DNA of 64,000 nt from Diphasiastrum complanatum (taxonomy: Eukaryota > Streptophyta > Lycopodiopsida > Lycopodiales > Lycopodiaceae). The translations under genes and the position numbers were made by a program. The stretch covers positions 40,886,016 to 40,950,015 of the forward strand of contig CM055092.1 in NCBI GenBank assembly GCA_029204225.1, written 5' to 3'. Shown here one piece after another: positions 33,656 to 43,765 of the stretch; position 1 is the first letter of the stretch, and each line of letters starts with the position of its first letter. The notes beneath the pieces were generated by a model. It had not been told where the DNA came from, ran no database searches, and worked only from the letters and a program-made list of their open reading frames with translations.

Positions 33656-33857
33656 TTGACTGAATTTGACTTTTGAATTGTGGTCAGAAAGGGGAAGCAA
33701 CATTATCTAGCCGATCACGTTTCGCGAATTGAATCCGCACTAGTTAATACTGAAGTGGATGATGAACTGCCAGATGCTGCGTTGTTCTATGTTGAAGTAG
33801 TACCTGAGTGGGCGGCAGATTGTTGAGTACCTGATGCTATGACAACCGAATGATTCT
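33656..33857 (+). pseudogene. RNase H end remnant after internal deletion
   Basis: TEFDF, a stop, then IVVRKGKQHYLADHVSRIES matches the short RNase H-integrase connection of plant gypsy elements (usually DFEIVYRPGK, then AD-LSR). The catalytic residues of RNase H are missing. Confidence 0.75.
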
Positions 33858-35075
33858 TTGACAAAAGTACAGAAAATACAATTGATTCATAAGGCTCAAC
33901 CTTATCAAGTAATTGCAGGACAATTGTATCGTCGTGGATCAGATAATATTTTACAAAGATGTGTTTTACCGCATAAAGTACCGGATCTAATCATGTTTTC
34001 ACATGATGGCATGGGTGGAGGACACTTCTCTACAGATATTACTATTCGCAAACTTTTGCAATCCGGTTGTTGGTGGCCTACGTTTCATAAGGACACAAAA
34101 AATTTTATTCATACATGTGATGTCTGCCAGCGAGCACGATGGCCTACTCGACAGAATTATGAACCCTTACATCCGGTTTTATCACAAGCACCGTTTGAAA
34201 CATGGGGACTAGATTATGTTGGTCCTATTCATCCCGTTGCTCAAGGATCTCAGGCCCGCTACATTATCGTCGCAACTGATTATATGACCAAGTGGGTTGA
34301 AGCCAAAGCTGTCAAAGTGGCTGATGCGAAATCTACGGCCAAGTTTCTATATGAAAATGTTATAATCAGATTTGGATGTCCGATCGAAATTGTCAATGAT
34401 CGGGGTACACACTTTGTTAATCAAACAATAAATTATTTACTGGAAGATTTTTTTGTTATACACAGATTTAGTACTCCCTATTATCCCAGAGGGAATGGCC
34501 AAGCTGAATCTTCCAATAAGATTCTCTGCACCATTATTACAAAGACAGTTGAAGCGAGTCGCTCTGATTGGGAACATAAACTGTATGCAACATTATGGGC
34601 ATTCAGAATCGCTTACAAAAATAGTACAAATCAAACACCTTTTCAACTGGTTTATGGTCAAGATGCAGTTATGTCAATTGAATTTTTAATCCCATTTTTA
34701 CACATAGCAGCAACGGAACGATTAAATGATGATCAGTCTTTACAACTTTGTCATGAAACATTGCACAAATTATGTGAAACCCGATTGATGGCAGTTCATG
34801 CCTTAGCAACAGAGAAAGCCCGCCGCAAGGCATGGCACGATCGTCGATTGCACAAGAAAGATCTGGAAGCGGGAGATCTTGCATTGATGTACAAAACCAA
34901 GCTGATCAAGGGTAAGTTGAAGTTTACTGGGGAAGGCCCGTATAAAGTGAAGGAAGTCTTGAACTATGACGCAGTAATTCTTGAGCACTTGGATGGAAAA
35001 CGATTTGATACTCCGGTAAATGACAACCGATTGCGCAAGTTTCGACAGCATGCTCCGCTAGTTCAGCAAGCCTGA
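33858..35075 (+). CDS. Gypsy-2 integrase (uninterrupted 405 codons)
   Basis: The H2C2 zinc domain shows HDGMGGGHF and CDVCQRARW. The DDE core has D in WGLDYVGP, D in NDRGTHFVN and E in GNGQAESSNK. The C-terminal part runs through FQLVYGQDAVM and KAWHDRRLHKKDLEAGDLAL to a small beta-rich tail, without chromodomain or GPY extension. It would normally be released from gag-pol. Here it is one intact frame inside a broken polyprotein, so stand-alone expression is doubtful. Confidence 0.92.
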   Translation: MTKVQKIQLIHKAQPYQVIAGQLYRRGSDNILQRCVLPHKVPDLIMFSHDGMGGGHFSTDITIRKLLQSGCWWPTFHKDTKNFIHTCDVCQRARWPTRQNYEPLHPVLSQAPFETWGLDYVGPIHPVAQGSQARYIIVATDYMTKWVEAKAVKVADAKSTAKFLYENVIIRFGCPIEIVNDRGTHFVNQTINYLLEDFFVIHRFSTPYYPRGNGQAESSNKILCTIITKTVEASRSDWEHKLYATLWAFRIAYKNSTNQTPFQLVYGQDAVMSIEFLIPFLHIAATERLNDDQSLQLCHETLHKLCETRLMAVHALATEKARRKAWHDRRLHKKDLEAGDLALMYKTKLIKGKLKFTGEGPYKVKEVLNYDAVILEHLDGKRFDTPVNDNRLRKFRQHAPLVQQA

Positions 35076-35299
35076 TCTCAATATATTTTTTATTTTATTT
35101 GTTTTTAATTTTTTGTTTTCAGTAATTAATTTGCTGGCTTTTTTTGGAAAAAGACAGTTAAAAAAAATAAAAAATAAAAATAAACAAAGAAAGACTGATG
35201 AGCAAAAGTCAGGAAGTCATCAGCATAAGGGAAAGGAAGCACAATATTTTTATGAAAAATGACTTCGAAAACCACTATTTTGGACATATTTGGCCAATA

Positions 35300-35660
35300 C
35301 AGTATCGAAAACCTTCGCTGAGCTCTCAGAATGTACATCCGCCCTTGATTTATCTAAATTGAGGTGGACGAAGGTTTCTTACAAGAGAAAATTCAATTTT
35401 TGGGTCAAGCAAATGTACAGTGATATGCCATTTTGGGAACCTTCGTCGAGCATCATAACATCATTATGAACCTTCACCGACCTGCTAGATGATCTTAAAA
35501 TGTCAAAATTAGACTGTCCATAGGTTCAGATTGTAAAAAAAAAGCATTTATGACAGTACTTGGGCAAAGGACCCCCTTGGGCGAAGGTTCATTCTTCGCT
35601 AGCCCTGGAAAACATTCGTCTGATAGGTTTGAATCCCTAGAAACCTTCGCCGAGATTTTT
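35300..35660 (+). repeat. GAACCTTCGCCGAG motif cluster in the integrase-ORF3 spacer
   Basis: About seven copies in both orientations, for example near 35309, 35363 (inverted), 35438, 35468, 35580 (inverted) and 35637. The minus copy has the equivalent cluster at 49920-50260. The stretch 35076-35300 has a poly-T/A region and no gene. Confidence 0.8.
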
Positions 35661-35739
35661 ATAGCCTATTTTTATAGTACTGTACATGTCTACAAATTTT
35701 TGTTTAGAACTGATCAGCCCAACTACCATTCAGTGTAAT

Positions 35740-38013
35740 GGACCCACCAAATTCACCTATAAGTTGGCTGAATTTGATTCATTCCTCACTTGTGCTAGCG
35801 AAGCTCTTGCGAATTTTTCTTGTGACCAAAGCCTTCCAAATTTCCTGCATTGCCATCTGATACACTCTCACGTGGTTATAATTACTTTCTAATCATCATG
35901 TCTTCTACCGATACTTCCTAGTCTCCACGCTATACTATCCATCGTGATGTTCCATCTGCAATGGACATCATGATTCTTCCTAGCACAAGCATGATCACTC
36001 AGTGGATGACCCTTGCGGAGCCTCTACTTACTACAATGGGTATTCATGAGAGAACCTTTTTGGGATGCATCAATATGGATTTCATCACTCTTGCCTTCAG
36101 TACGTGGAAGGAAGAAAAATCCAAGTTTTATATCACCTTCCAAGGAGCCAAACACAAGGTGCGCATCACTGAGGCCGCACTTGCAGCTATAGGAATCTCA
36201 TCTGGTACGCAAGCGTCACCCAATCACAAGCACGCCAAATAGGCCATCAAGCCATACATCGACCTCACTAACGATCTGCACTGGACTAATGATGGCTACC
36301 TTCTGGAAGCCATCACTGAGTCTTCCATCCACGCCAGCGCCCTTTGCACCCCAATCCCCTGGAAGAGGATTCGGGCATATCCATGAAGCTACTGTTGGTG
36401 TCAAATATGCCAGTCAGCAACACCCACACAGGATAGCCCAGCCACACTTCGGGTCGACACAACTGTAAAATCACCAAAGAAATTCGACGCCACGGTGCCT
36501 GAAGGGTTTGAAGACAAGGATATTTTTGAAAAAGTAGAGACCTTGGCACCTATTCCACGCCTACCAACGACAGTACCATTAGGGTCTCCTGCTGCTGCCA
36601 ACCCCACGACTGTTGATTATGGTGATGCTCTCGGGTTAGTTTCAAGCCTTGGGCAAGTGATCCAATCTATGCTGGATAAGAAGAAGGAAATGGAGCAGAG
36701 GATCTCTGATTTAGGATCCGAAAATACTCTGATCAGCCAGAAAATTGTCCAGCTAGATTGAGAGGTGAAGATAGCCAAGCAACATGAAGAAAAGGCTGAA
36801 AGCAAAAAAACATTGGCCCAACAACAAGCTGATTGCTTGGAAACCTACATCAGTTCCTTGCAAAACGCCCTGACAACCGCACAGGATCAGGTAGATAAGG
36901 CAGTGCAAGATGCCAAGCAACAGGTGCAGCTGTTGAAGGGGCAATTTCAAATGGCCGAACAAGATCGCACATGTCTTCAAGGTGAATTGGATGCGACCAC
37001 CCTTGAGCGTGATGCATATCTGCAAATACAAATACCCGATCATTCGGTCACGCCGATGGAGATTGCATATTTGTTCAAGAAAATGGAAACATACAAAGTG
37101 GCCCTTCAGGGATTCCAAGCCCGCTTTGATAGGTTCAAAGGAGCAACTTCAATCGAGATGGCAAAGGCAAAAGAGACCATCAATGCCTATGAAAAAGTCA
37201 TCACTCAAGTGTTGGAAGCCGGACCACAAATCCACGTCCCGGTCATGCCGCAGTTCTCTCCTTCGCGCCAAGAAGCTGTACAGATGGATACAAGGGTTGA
37301 TTCGAGTATGGACCAGGGGAGGGCTCCCGATCTAGTAAGTGGGTCCATCCTCATCAAGGACAAGCCATTTATTCAAAAGGCCCATCAACGTCGAGGACCA
37401 GATCCAGACCTTCTTAAAGCAGCATCCATATGAGTCCTCGCGTGGTGGATGGGTTCTCAAATTTAAGACCTCCGAGATCGAGGCCGGCAAAGAATTGGAC
37501 AAAATACCTGCACTGGGAGAGCAGTCGGCATGGAGAATCATGGTTTTTGAGAAAACTCTGGAATCAATTAGGAGTTACGTCGCCAGCCCTCGCCAGTTGC
37601 GGGTAAATCCTTATCACGTGCCAATGCCGCGAAGACAAAAATGGAAAGATTTGGGATTGGCTATGGATAAAATCACCATCCATACGTCCAATTGGCCAAT
37701 CATCCACCAGTCTTACAACTGGAATATTTCAGTGGATTTCCACCGGGCCTTACAGGCATATCAGAGAGAGTATGTCCACTCTTCGGATCCAACAGTGCGA
37801 CAATCGGCAATGTTTGCAAAAGATCTAACTCTGTTGGCGTCAGTGGCAACCAAATGGGACGATTGCCTTCCTACCCTGGCATTTGATCCAAGTAAGCCGA
37901 TGGCCTCAGAGCAAATCAAAGATCAGCTACCGATTGTTCGGCTGTATTTCCATGCGGCTATGATGGGAGGCTCTTGGGAATCCCGCTTCACCTCATGGAC
38001 AACTTCCAAGTGA
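35740..38013 (+). pseudogene. Gypsy-2 ORF3 (unknown function), degraded and partly deleted
   Basis: It begins MDPPNSPISWLN as in the minus copy. The N-terminal domain (ILPSTSMITQWMTLAEPLL, FSTWKEEKSKFYITFQG) is cut by a deletion of about 0.7 kb near 36325, relative to the minus copy. A long coiled coil follows (about 36660-37200). The C-terminal domain (37339-38013) has YHVPMPRRQKWKDLGLAMDK and SNWPIIHQSY. Stops at 35922, 36240 and 36759 are sense codons (CAG, CAG, CGA) in the minus copy. A short deletion near 37337 shifts frame. No membrane segment or signal peptide is seen, so it does not look like an envelope protein. Confidence 0.8.
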
Positions 38014-38175
38014 ATTGTCGGAGCCCACCATTGTTTCCTGCCGCATAGTTTGGATTTCAATACTGCACGCCTTGACTTTATGGAGAAGGTGCAATATCAT
38101 TTAATTAAGATTCAGCGTAAAGCCAATAAAAGTCCCCAATAACTGCATATTGCAGGTGTTGTGGGACCGCTACCA

Positions 38176-38192
38176 GTTTTGGTGGGGGATAC
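38176..38192 (+). other. Gypsy-2 polypurine tract
   Basis: GTTTTGGTGGGGGATAC lies directly before the 3' LTR start TGTTGG. It would prime plus-strand DNA synthesis. Confidence 0.8.
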
Positions 38193-38952
38193 TGTTGGGG
38201 GGTTTGTGGATCAAAAGGCGACCCTAACACTAGTTAATAAGTGAGAGGGATTTGGCACCCTGCATGTGTAAGTCCAACCCGATGACCACATAGTTATTTG
38301 ATTGATTAGTTAAAAGTCAATAAAAGGACTTTAGGCCTTTTTGCGGGACTTTTAATGTCGCAGGGCCTAATTGTCAAGTTAGTGAATAAAGCTGGGTTTC
38401 CCTCCAATTTTGATGGTTCCCACACTTTTTTAAATTTGAATAAAAAGAGAGGCAAGACTGGACCAATAGGATTCAGAGGCTAGGGTCCTCCTCTCTACTA
38501 TAAAAAGGGACCAACTCGAGTTGTTCCTGATGTTCATTTTCTCATTTCAATAAAGCAAATTGGTTCTCTTTAGAAATGGATTTATGAATGTCCTTGCTCT
38601 TCCTCTCTTCTCCTCCATTTCTCATGCTTTCTTTGGATTTTGCTAATTGTTGGATCTTATTATTATTGGGATTGCTATTTTTTATGCTTTTTGTGAGACA
38701 GAAAGGGAGAGAGAGAAGAGTAAGGTTCTATCATTGTTGTGGATTTAGGGTTAATGGAAGTAGGGTTAATGGATGTAGTGTTAATGCTAGTGTTAATGGA
38801 TGCTAGTGTTAAGTCCTCCATTCATGTTGAAATCTGAACTATACTATCGCTCTCATGGGAACGAACCTACGTGTGACAACTAACTCCGTCTCTTTGATGC
38901 TAGATTGACTAGATCTTGGATTCAGGTTAGGCAAGGAAAGAAACCCACTACA
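38193..38952 (+). repeat. Gypsy-2 3' LTR (760 bp)
   Basis: Collinear with 27759-28516 and carries the same CCAAT and TATA motifs. The duplicated 72-codon frame MSLLFLSSPPFLML occurs in both LTRs and is a by-product of LTR sequence, not a gene. Confidence 0.95.
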
Positions 38953-39430
38953 ACATTATTTTGAAGCATTGGTAAAGAAAACGTCTTCTTGCGTCTAAGT
39001 CTCTTGGAAAAATAGCTAAACATTTGATCAATTTGATCGTGGATGTGGCTCACCAACAAGAATCCTATTTTTATTTTTTTGAAAAGCGTTTTCTCTACCA
39101 ACATTGATAAGTATGCCAGGATGGTTTGATATTTATTTTTCCCTGTCAATGTTGTCAAGCTGCAAATAAAAAATTTATGGAAGATTCTTACCAAATTCGC
39201 ATAATATTTTTTGAATGGTTGCAAACATTGGGATAGTTGAAGAATACTTTGGATTTCAAAGTGATGTTGAACACAAATGTTCCAACCAAATGAGCTTGAA
39301 AAATCTATTTTGTTTATACTTTTTGACACCTTGATAGAATGAGATAGCATTGTTGATTTTTTATACATGTCATCAACAACAAGCCCATATATTTTTGTTG
39401 TCATTTTTGACATTTTCTTTTCATATTTGG
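38953..39430 (-). pseudogene. DUF7869-like transposon-associated gene, upstream piece
   Basis: The minus-strand reading contains the QLDN motif (one frame away) and then KNKYQTILAYLSMLVE, LFKKIKIGFLLVSHIHDQ and IDQMFSYFSKRLRRKKTFSL. The pattern L-D-N, K-N-K-Y, F-L-x-V-x-H-x-H-(D/E)-x-I-D-x-x-F matches an uncharacterised eukaryotic family often found in transposons, which I believe is catalogued as DUF7869. It lacks a start and has frameshifts. Gypsy-2 inserted into it between QNN and AE, so its next part lies at 27690-27758. Confidence 0.6.
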
Positions 39431-39835
39431 CAATATTTTGTTTTTCGATTGTTTGTTGATTTGAAGGGTCTTAGAAGCATCTACTTAAACTACTAATAGA
39501 ATAAATCAGTCAAAGTATAATAATAATATTATATGAATATTTAATAATGAGACATCAATTTGAAAACACCAAAATTAATATCACTTGCTTAAATGATTTT
39601 TACCTTTCTCATTTAGAGTCTTTGCAAGTTTTTTAGTTGATTGTAGAAGTTCGCAATAACATACTATCATTTGTGATTTCTTGGAAATTTTAACTAGACC
39701 AAAATCTTTTTTATAAATGCTAAGAAAATTCGAATAACATTTTCTTTTGGGCATTTAATAAATAACATTTCTCCATTTGATATTTAACATAATTTTCACA
39801 TTTCAGGTGCAAGCTATTTATGAAAAGAATGCTCT
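39431..39835. other. AT-rich stretch without recognised gene
   Basis: Short frames only. It separates the split gene from the Copia gag fragment. Confidence 0.5.
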
Positions 39836-40600
39836 TTCTTCTTTTAGTGCATGCAATGTATTGTTGGATTGAACCAGCATTTGTTGGTTGTATGGCCTGG
39901 TTTGTGGCAGTGATCGCATGAAGAAGATTGTTGATTCGAGGACTTCGTCTTCTCGAATCTTGGCTTGTTTTTGTTCTTCTTCTTGCCTTTCGTGAAGAGA
40001 GCCTTCTCTTGATCACTGCTTCCCTCTCCTTCGTCTCTCATCAGTCTCTCATCAGCGACAAGACTGACTGCTTTGTCAAATGTCATATCTGGTAGACTCA
40101 ATATGAGCATTCTCAGCGGCTGATAGGACATCGGTAGAGATTTCATGAAGTACATCAGCTGTTGTGGTGTTGGGACCTGGTGCTCCTGTCCTGATGCAGC
40201 GGGTTAAGCAAAGATCGTTCTGATCTTCTCAATGTGCTGATCCAATTGGTTGCCATCCCACCGTATTGATTGCAGCTGATTGTGAAGGTGCATGACTGAA
40301 GCTGCAGTCCTCACTTCATACTTTTGCTTTAATCTTTTCCATGCTACATGGCTACTTTCGTAGTCTTCAATCTGCATGAGAGATCTTTATTTATGGATGA
40401 AATGATATTCGCCATTGCGCGCTCATCCTTTTTTATCCATTCAGCTCTCCTCGGGTCTCCCTCTGGAGGCTGCACCTCTGAGAGATCAATCACCAACCAG
40501 ATGCCTTCGTTCCTCAGGAGTGTTTTGATTGCTACTTTGGTCTGGATTGTCGTAGTCATATTATGTTGTCTGGAAGAATCACTGCTGGGATATTAATAGT
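39836..40600 (-). pseudogene. Copia gag fragment with zinc knuckle
   Basis: The minus-strand readings give IKTLLRNEGIWLVIDLSEV, then HVAWKRLKQKYEVRT and HLHNQLQSIRWDGNQLDQHI, and finally CDHCHKPGHTTNKC, a C-x2-C-x4-H-x4-C nucleocapsid knuckle. One frameshift (near 40375) and a TAA (near 40205) break it. Everything downstream (protease, integrase, RT) is missing. Confidence 0.85.
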
Positions 40601-40611
40601 GAGAACCTGTT

Positions 40612-40624
40612 GGCTCTGATCCCA
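40612..40624 (-). other. Copia primer-binding site
   Basis: The minus-strand TGGGATCAGAGCC lies directly beside the LTR end GCAACA. It differs by one base from the tRNA-iMet-type TGGTATCAGAGCC. Confidence 0.75.
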
Positions 40625-41473
40625 TGTTGCGGGAGCACATGCGTGGGACTCATTCATGTTCGTCCTCACTTCCTCTTCTTTATCACGAATAATTTTTTGT
40701 CTTTTAGTTTTCTTTTGCGCGAAAGCCCTTACAGGATCCCAGACACTCGACTACGCATCACAGAACATATTCTATTCTAGCAATCATGATCTACAGCACA
40801 AGACAAGATGCACAAAAATAAAGTGACTGAATTATCAGTTTTAGTTTAGAGTAAATTCGTAAGTGTCACGCTCGTTGGCGGAATGACATTCTACTCTTTC
40901 ACTGTGTTCTGCTCGTTGGCAGACTTTCATGCACAGCTATGGTTTCTTTTCTTTCTTACTCTATTCGCTACATCTCTCTCTGTCTCTTACAGATCTCTGT
41001 ATTCACTCACTTACATTATGATCCAGAGAGGATCGTTTATACCTCCACTATGTGGAGTTTACAAGATAGCTAAAACGTTGAATCACATGACTAGTTAACG
41101 CTAATCAACTAGTTAGTTAGTCTCCGTTGTTGCTACTCGTTTCAGTTGGGCGTGAAGCCCGTTGAGCTGCCAGTTGGTAGTGCGAAAGATTTTTCTTCGT
41201 CTAATTCGTAATCTCCCATTTGCTTTCGTTCTTTTCGTTTCTTTTTATAGTTTTCGTTTTGCGTCTCTTTTTCGGCTTTGCGGTCCTGGAGGTGTCTTTG
41301 CGATTCGCGATTGATTCGCGAATCGTTCGTGCTTTGAGTCAAAAACACGTTGACTGTCGCGAATTGTTCTCATTCGTGCTTCGAGTCAAAGTCACGTTGA
41401 TTGTCGCGAATTGTTCGACCTTCGTGTCTTGTTCGTGCTGCGACAAAGTTGCAGGAGTTCATCATTTCTGACA
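40625..41473 (-). repeat. Copia 5' LTR (about 849 bp)
   Basis: On the minus strand it runs from TGTCAGAAATGATGAACTCC to CGCAACA beside the PBS. A probable TATA box (GGTATAAACG) lies at 41034-41043. U3 holds inverted GATTCGCGATTGATTCGCGA repeats and TGTCGCGAATTGTTCG direct repeats (41295-41455). The outer boundary rests only on the TG/CA ends; no partner LTR is present in the window. Confidence 0.6.
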
Positions 41474-42209
41474 TGATAAAGATATTTGTGGATCTTGTTA
41501 AATTTGTGTGTACATATCAATTTTAACTGTATATTTTGACAAGTGTATTTTGTCAAAATCATTGACATTCTTGTTAAAAAATTGCAGATAAAATTTAATC
41601 GTTCATTAGCGAATATGTCTTCTATTGAGGAAATGTCTTGAAATAGGTATATTTACTAAATATATAACATTTGGATTTGCAGCATTGTGTGTTTAATATA
41701 ACTTTTTTGTTTTTTTTCTACGATTGTTTAAAGCACGACGCCTCCACAAGATAGCAAAAAGTTAAAGAAGATGCAATATTATTACAAAATGAAATCATGA
41801 AAAAGAGCACAAATGCTTGAGCAAAGACTTAGTGGAACATCATCGTCATCAAGTTCTAGTGCCCAGCCTCAACATAAATCGCAAGTACTATATAATTATT
41901 TGTTTAAAACTTAGGACTGTATTTATACACATATAAATTAGCTTGTAACATTAAGTTAATCATTTTTGTAATTGTAAAATGAAATTAGTATCAACAGAGG
42001 TACAATGAAAAGATATATTGCGAGTGCAAACAATGCAAAGGATTGAAAATTTTGAGAAAGACGAATAGTGGCGCAATATCTGTGGAAGTTTGGAAAGCAC
42101 ATTGAGGAGCCCGATGTGGATTTGGAGGTACATTTTGACTATTTACTGCTCTTATCATTACACATATTTATAGTTTTTTTGAAAAAAAAATAAAACTAAT
42201 GCTTGTGTA

Positions 42210-42830
42210 ATGTTTCACTCTTGCATTGGTGTCAATAACACGTCGATTGACAATCTTATCCACAAGATAAGAAATGTTGATTTTGGATCATCTTTGGCAT
42301 TAGATGAAGATCTTGTTGATGATCATAATGATGTCACTAGTCACTACACACCTCATGATGTGGAAGTTATGCATCTTTCCATTTCGCACGTTACTCACTC
42401 CACCACAACTCACATAGATTTTTCCATGGAATCTATTTATCCCACGATATCACCACACATAGATTCTATTCATCCCAAGACACCTCACATGGATTCTATC
42501 CATCCCACAACACCTCACGCAAATTCTACTATGGATTCTATTCATTCCACGATATCACCACACATCGATTCTATCTATCTCATGACACCTCACATCGATT
42601 CTATCGATCCCACGACACCTCACATCGATTCTATCCATCCCACAACACCTCATGCAAATTCTACCATGGATTCTATTCATTCCACGATGTCACCACACAT
42701 CGATTCTATCTATCTCATGACACCTCACATCGATTCTATCCATCCCACGACACCTCACATACCTTGTGTAGAATCTCCTCTTCTTCCTATCCCATCTAGA
42801 TTTACTCCATTAAAAAAGAGAACATGACTT
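42210..42830 (+). pseudogene. N-terminal region with TPHIDSIHPT peptide repeats
   Basis: About 205 codons. Residues 1-65 are ordinary and acidic (LVDDHNDVTSHYTPHDVEV). Residues 70-190 consist of degenerate 9-11 residue repeats (TPHIDSIHPT, SPHIDSIYLM) from a tandem DNA repeat of about 27-33 bp. A larger period of about 40 residues (ANSTMDSIHST) is superimposed. It ends in TGA at 42825 but stays in the same frame as the SET domain at 43044, with stops at about 42870 and 43040 in between. It is therefore probably one decayed exon. Confidence 0.6.
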
Positions 42831-43043
42831 GGATGCATTTTGACAAGATTTGAAAATGAACAACCAAATTAACGTACTGTTGACTTATCCAAGAATGTTT
42901 TAAATTCATTGACTGAGTCTCCCCTACCTCCCTACCTAGAAGCATTGGTTAAGCCCTTTGATAGAAAGAAATATTCATGTTGGCCTGATAGAGTACCACT
43001 ACCATTATGTGGAACATCATTTTCATATCGGGGTCATATGTAA

Positions 43044-43562
43044 TTGATCAAGCCAAGTGAGCCCTTTCCTAATGCAGGATTGGGTTTATTTTCTTTGACT
43101 AGCATTGATGTCCCCTTGAATAGTGTTGTCACATTAATGCCTTATGCAGGACCTCAATACAAGTGGGGTGATTGGCATGCTCTATGTCGTCACCAATGGA
43201 GAATGCGGGTTTATGGCTTGAATGCCAATGCTTGTTCTTTGGAAGAGCGACGTGTGCAAGGAGAGAATGTTTTGAAATCACATCGTATGTACATTGATGG
43301 GCATCCAGAAAAATATGGCAATATTGTTGCATATATAAATAGTTCAATTGGGCACCCTTCATTAACTAATTGTGATTTCGAGGAACGCACCAATGGAAAG
43401 GAAGAATACTTCTCTAGGAACTCAAAAAGTACATACATAATGGCATGTGCAATAAGGCCCATTAAATGTGGTGAAGAGCTATTCATCAAATATAGCTTCA
43501 ATCGCCCTCTTCCAAGATGTGTACAAAAGGCTTTGAGCCAAACTCAAGCATGTACCTTGTGA
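43044..43562 (+). pseudogene. SET-domain (lysine methyltransferase-like) segment
   Basis: An open 172-codon stretch. SET motifs appear in order: NAGLGLFSL (G-x-G start), the GNIVAYINS region with NCDFEE in place of the usual N-H-x-x-x-P-N core, and RPIKCGEELFIKYSF (G-E-E-L-x-x-x-Y end). SET proteins transfer methyl groups from S-adenosylmethionine to lysines, commonly in histones; the missing NH motif makes activity doubtful. Immediately downstream lie TNP2 transposase exons on the same strand. It is fused to or nested in the transposase gene. Confidence 0.7.
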
Positions 43563-43765
43563 ATATCAAAATACATTTTATCTATTTAGTGAGAGCAAGT
43601 TATATTGAATGTGAATTAATTGTTTTTTTAATATTTCATATTGCATGCCTTAACTTAAGATATGGTGTTTAATTTGCATGTCTTAATTTTAGTTTTAATT
43701 TTCATGAATGACAATCTTATATGTTAATTGATGAATATGCTAATTTGTTTCCCATGTTTGCAAAG

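Larger units (their letters stand above)
27759..38952 (+). mobile_element. Gypsy-2: full-length Ty3/gypsy LTR retrotransposon with ORF3
   Basis: Two closely similar LTRs (27759-28516 and 38193-38952) begin TGTTGG and end CACTACA. They are flanked by GCATT and ACATT, a 5-bp target duplication with one difference. The interior has a PBS, a leader of 1.2 kb with repeated motifs, gag-PR-RT-(RNase H deleted)-IN in one main frame, a motif-bearing spacer, ORF3 and a PPT. In-frame stops are mostly TAG and TGA. The RNase H deletion and the stops make it non-autonomous, yet the LTRs remain similar, so insertion is fairly recent relative to the other elements here. Confidence 0.95.

Noticed and set aside
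35961-38013. Envelope glycoprotein in Gypsy-2 ORF3
   Set aside because: No signal peptide, transmembrane helix or cleavage-site pattern is visible; the region is a coiled coil with a soluble-looking C-terminal domain.
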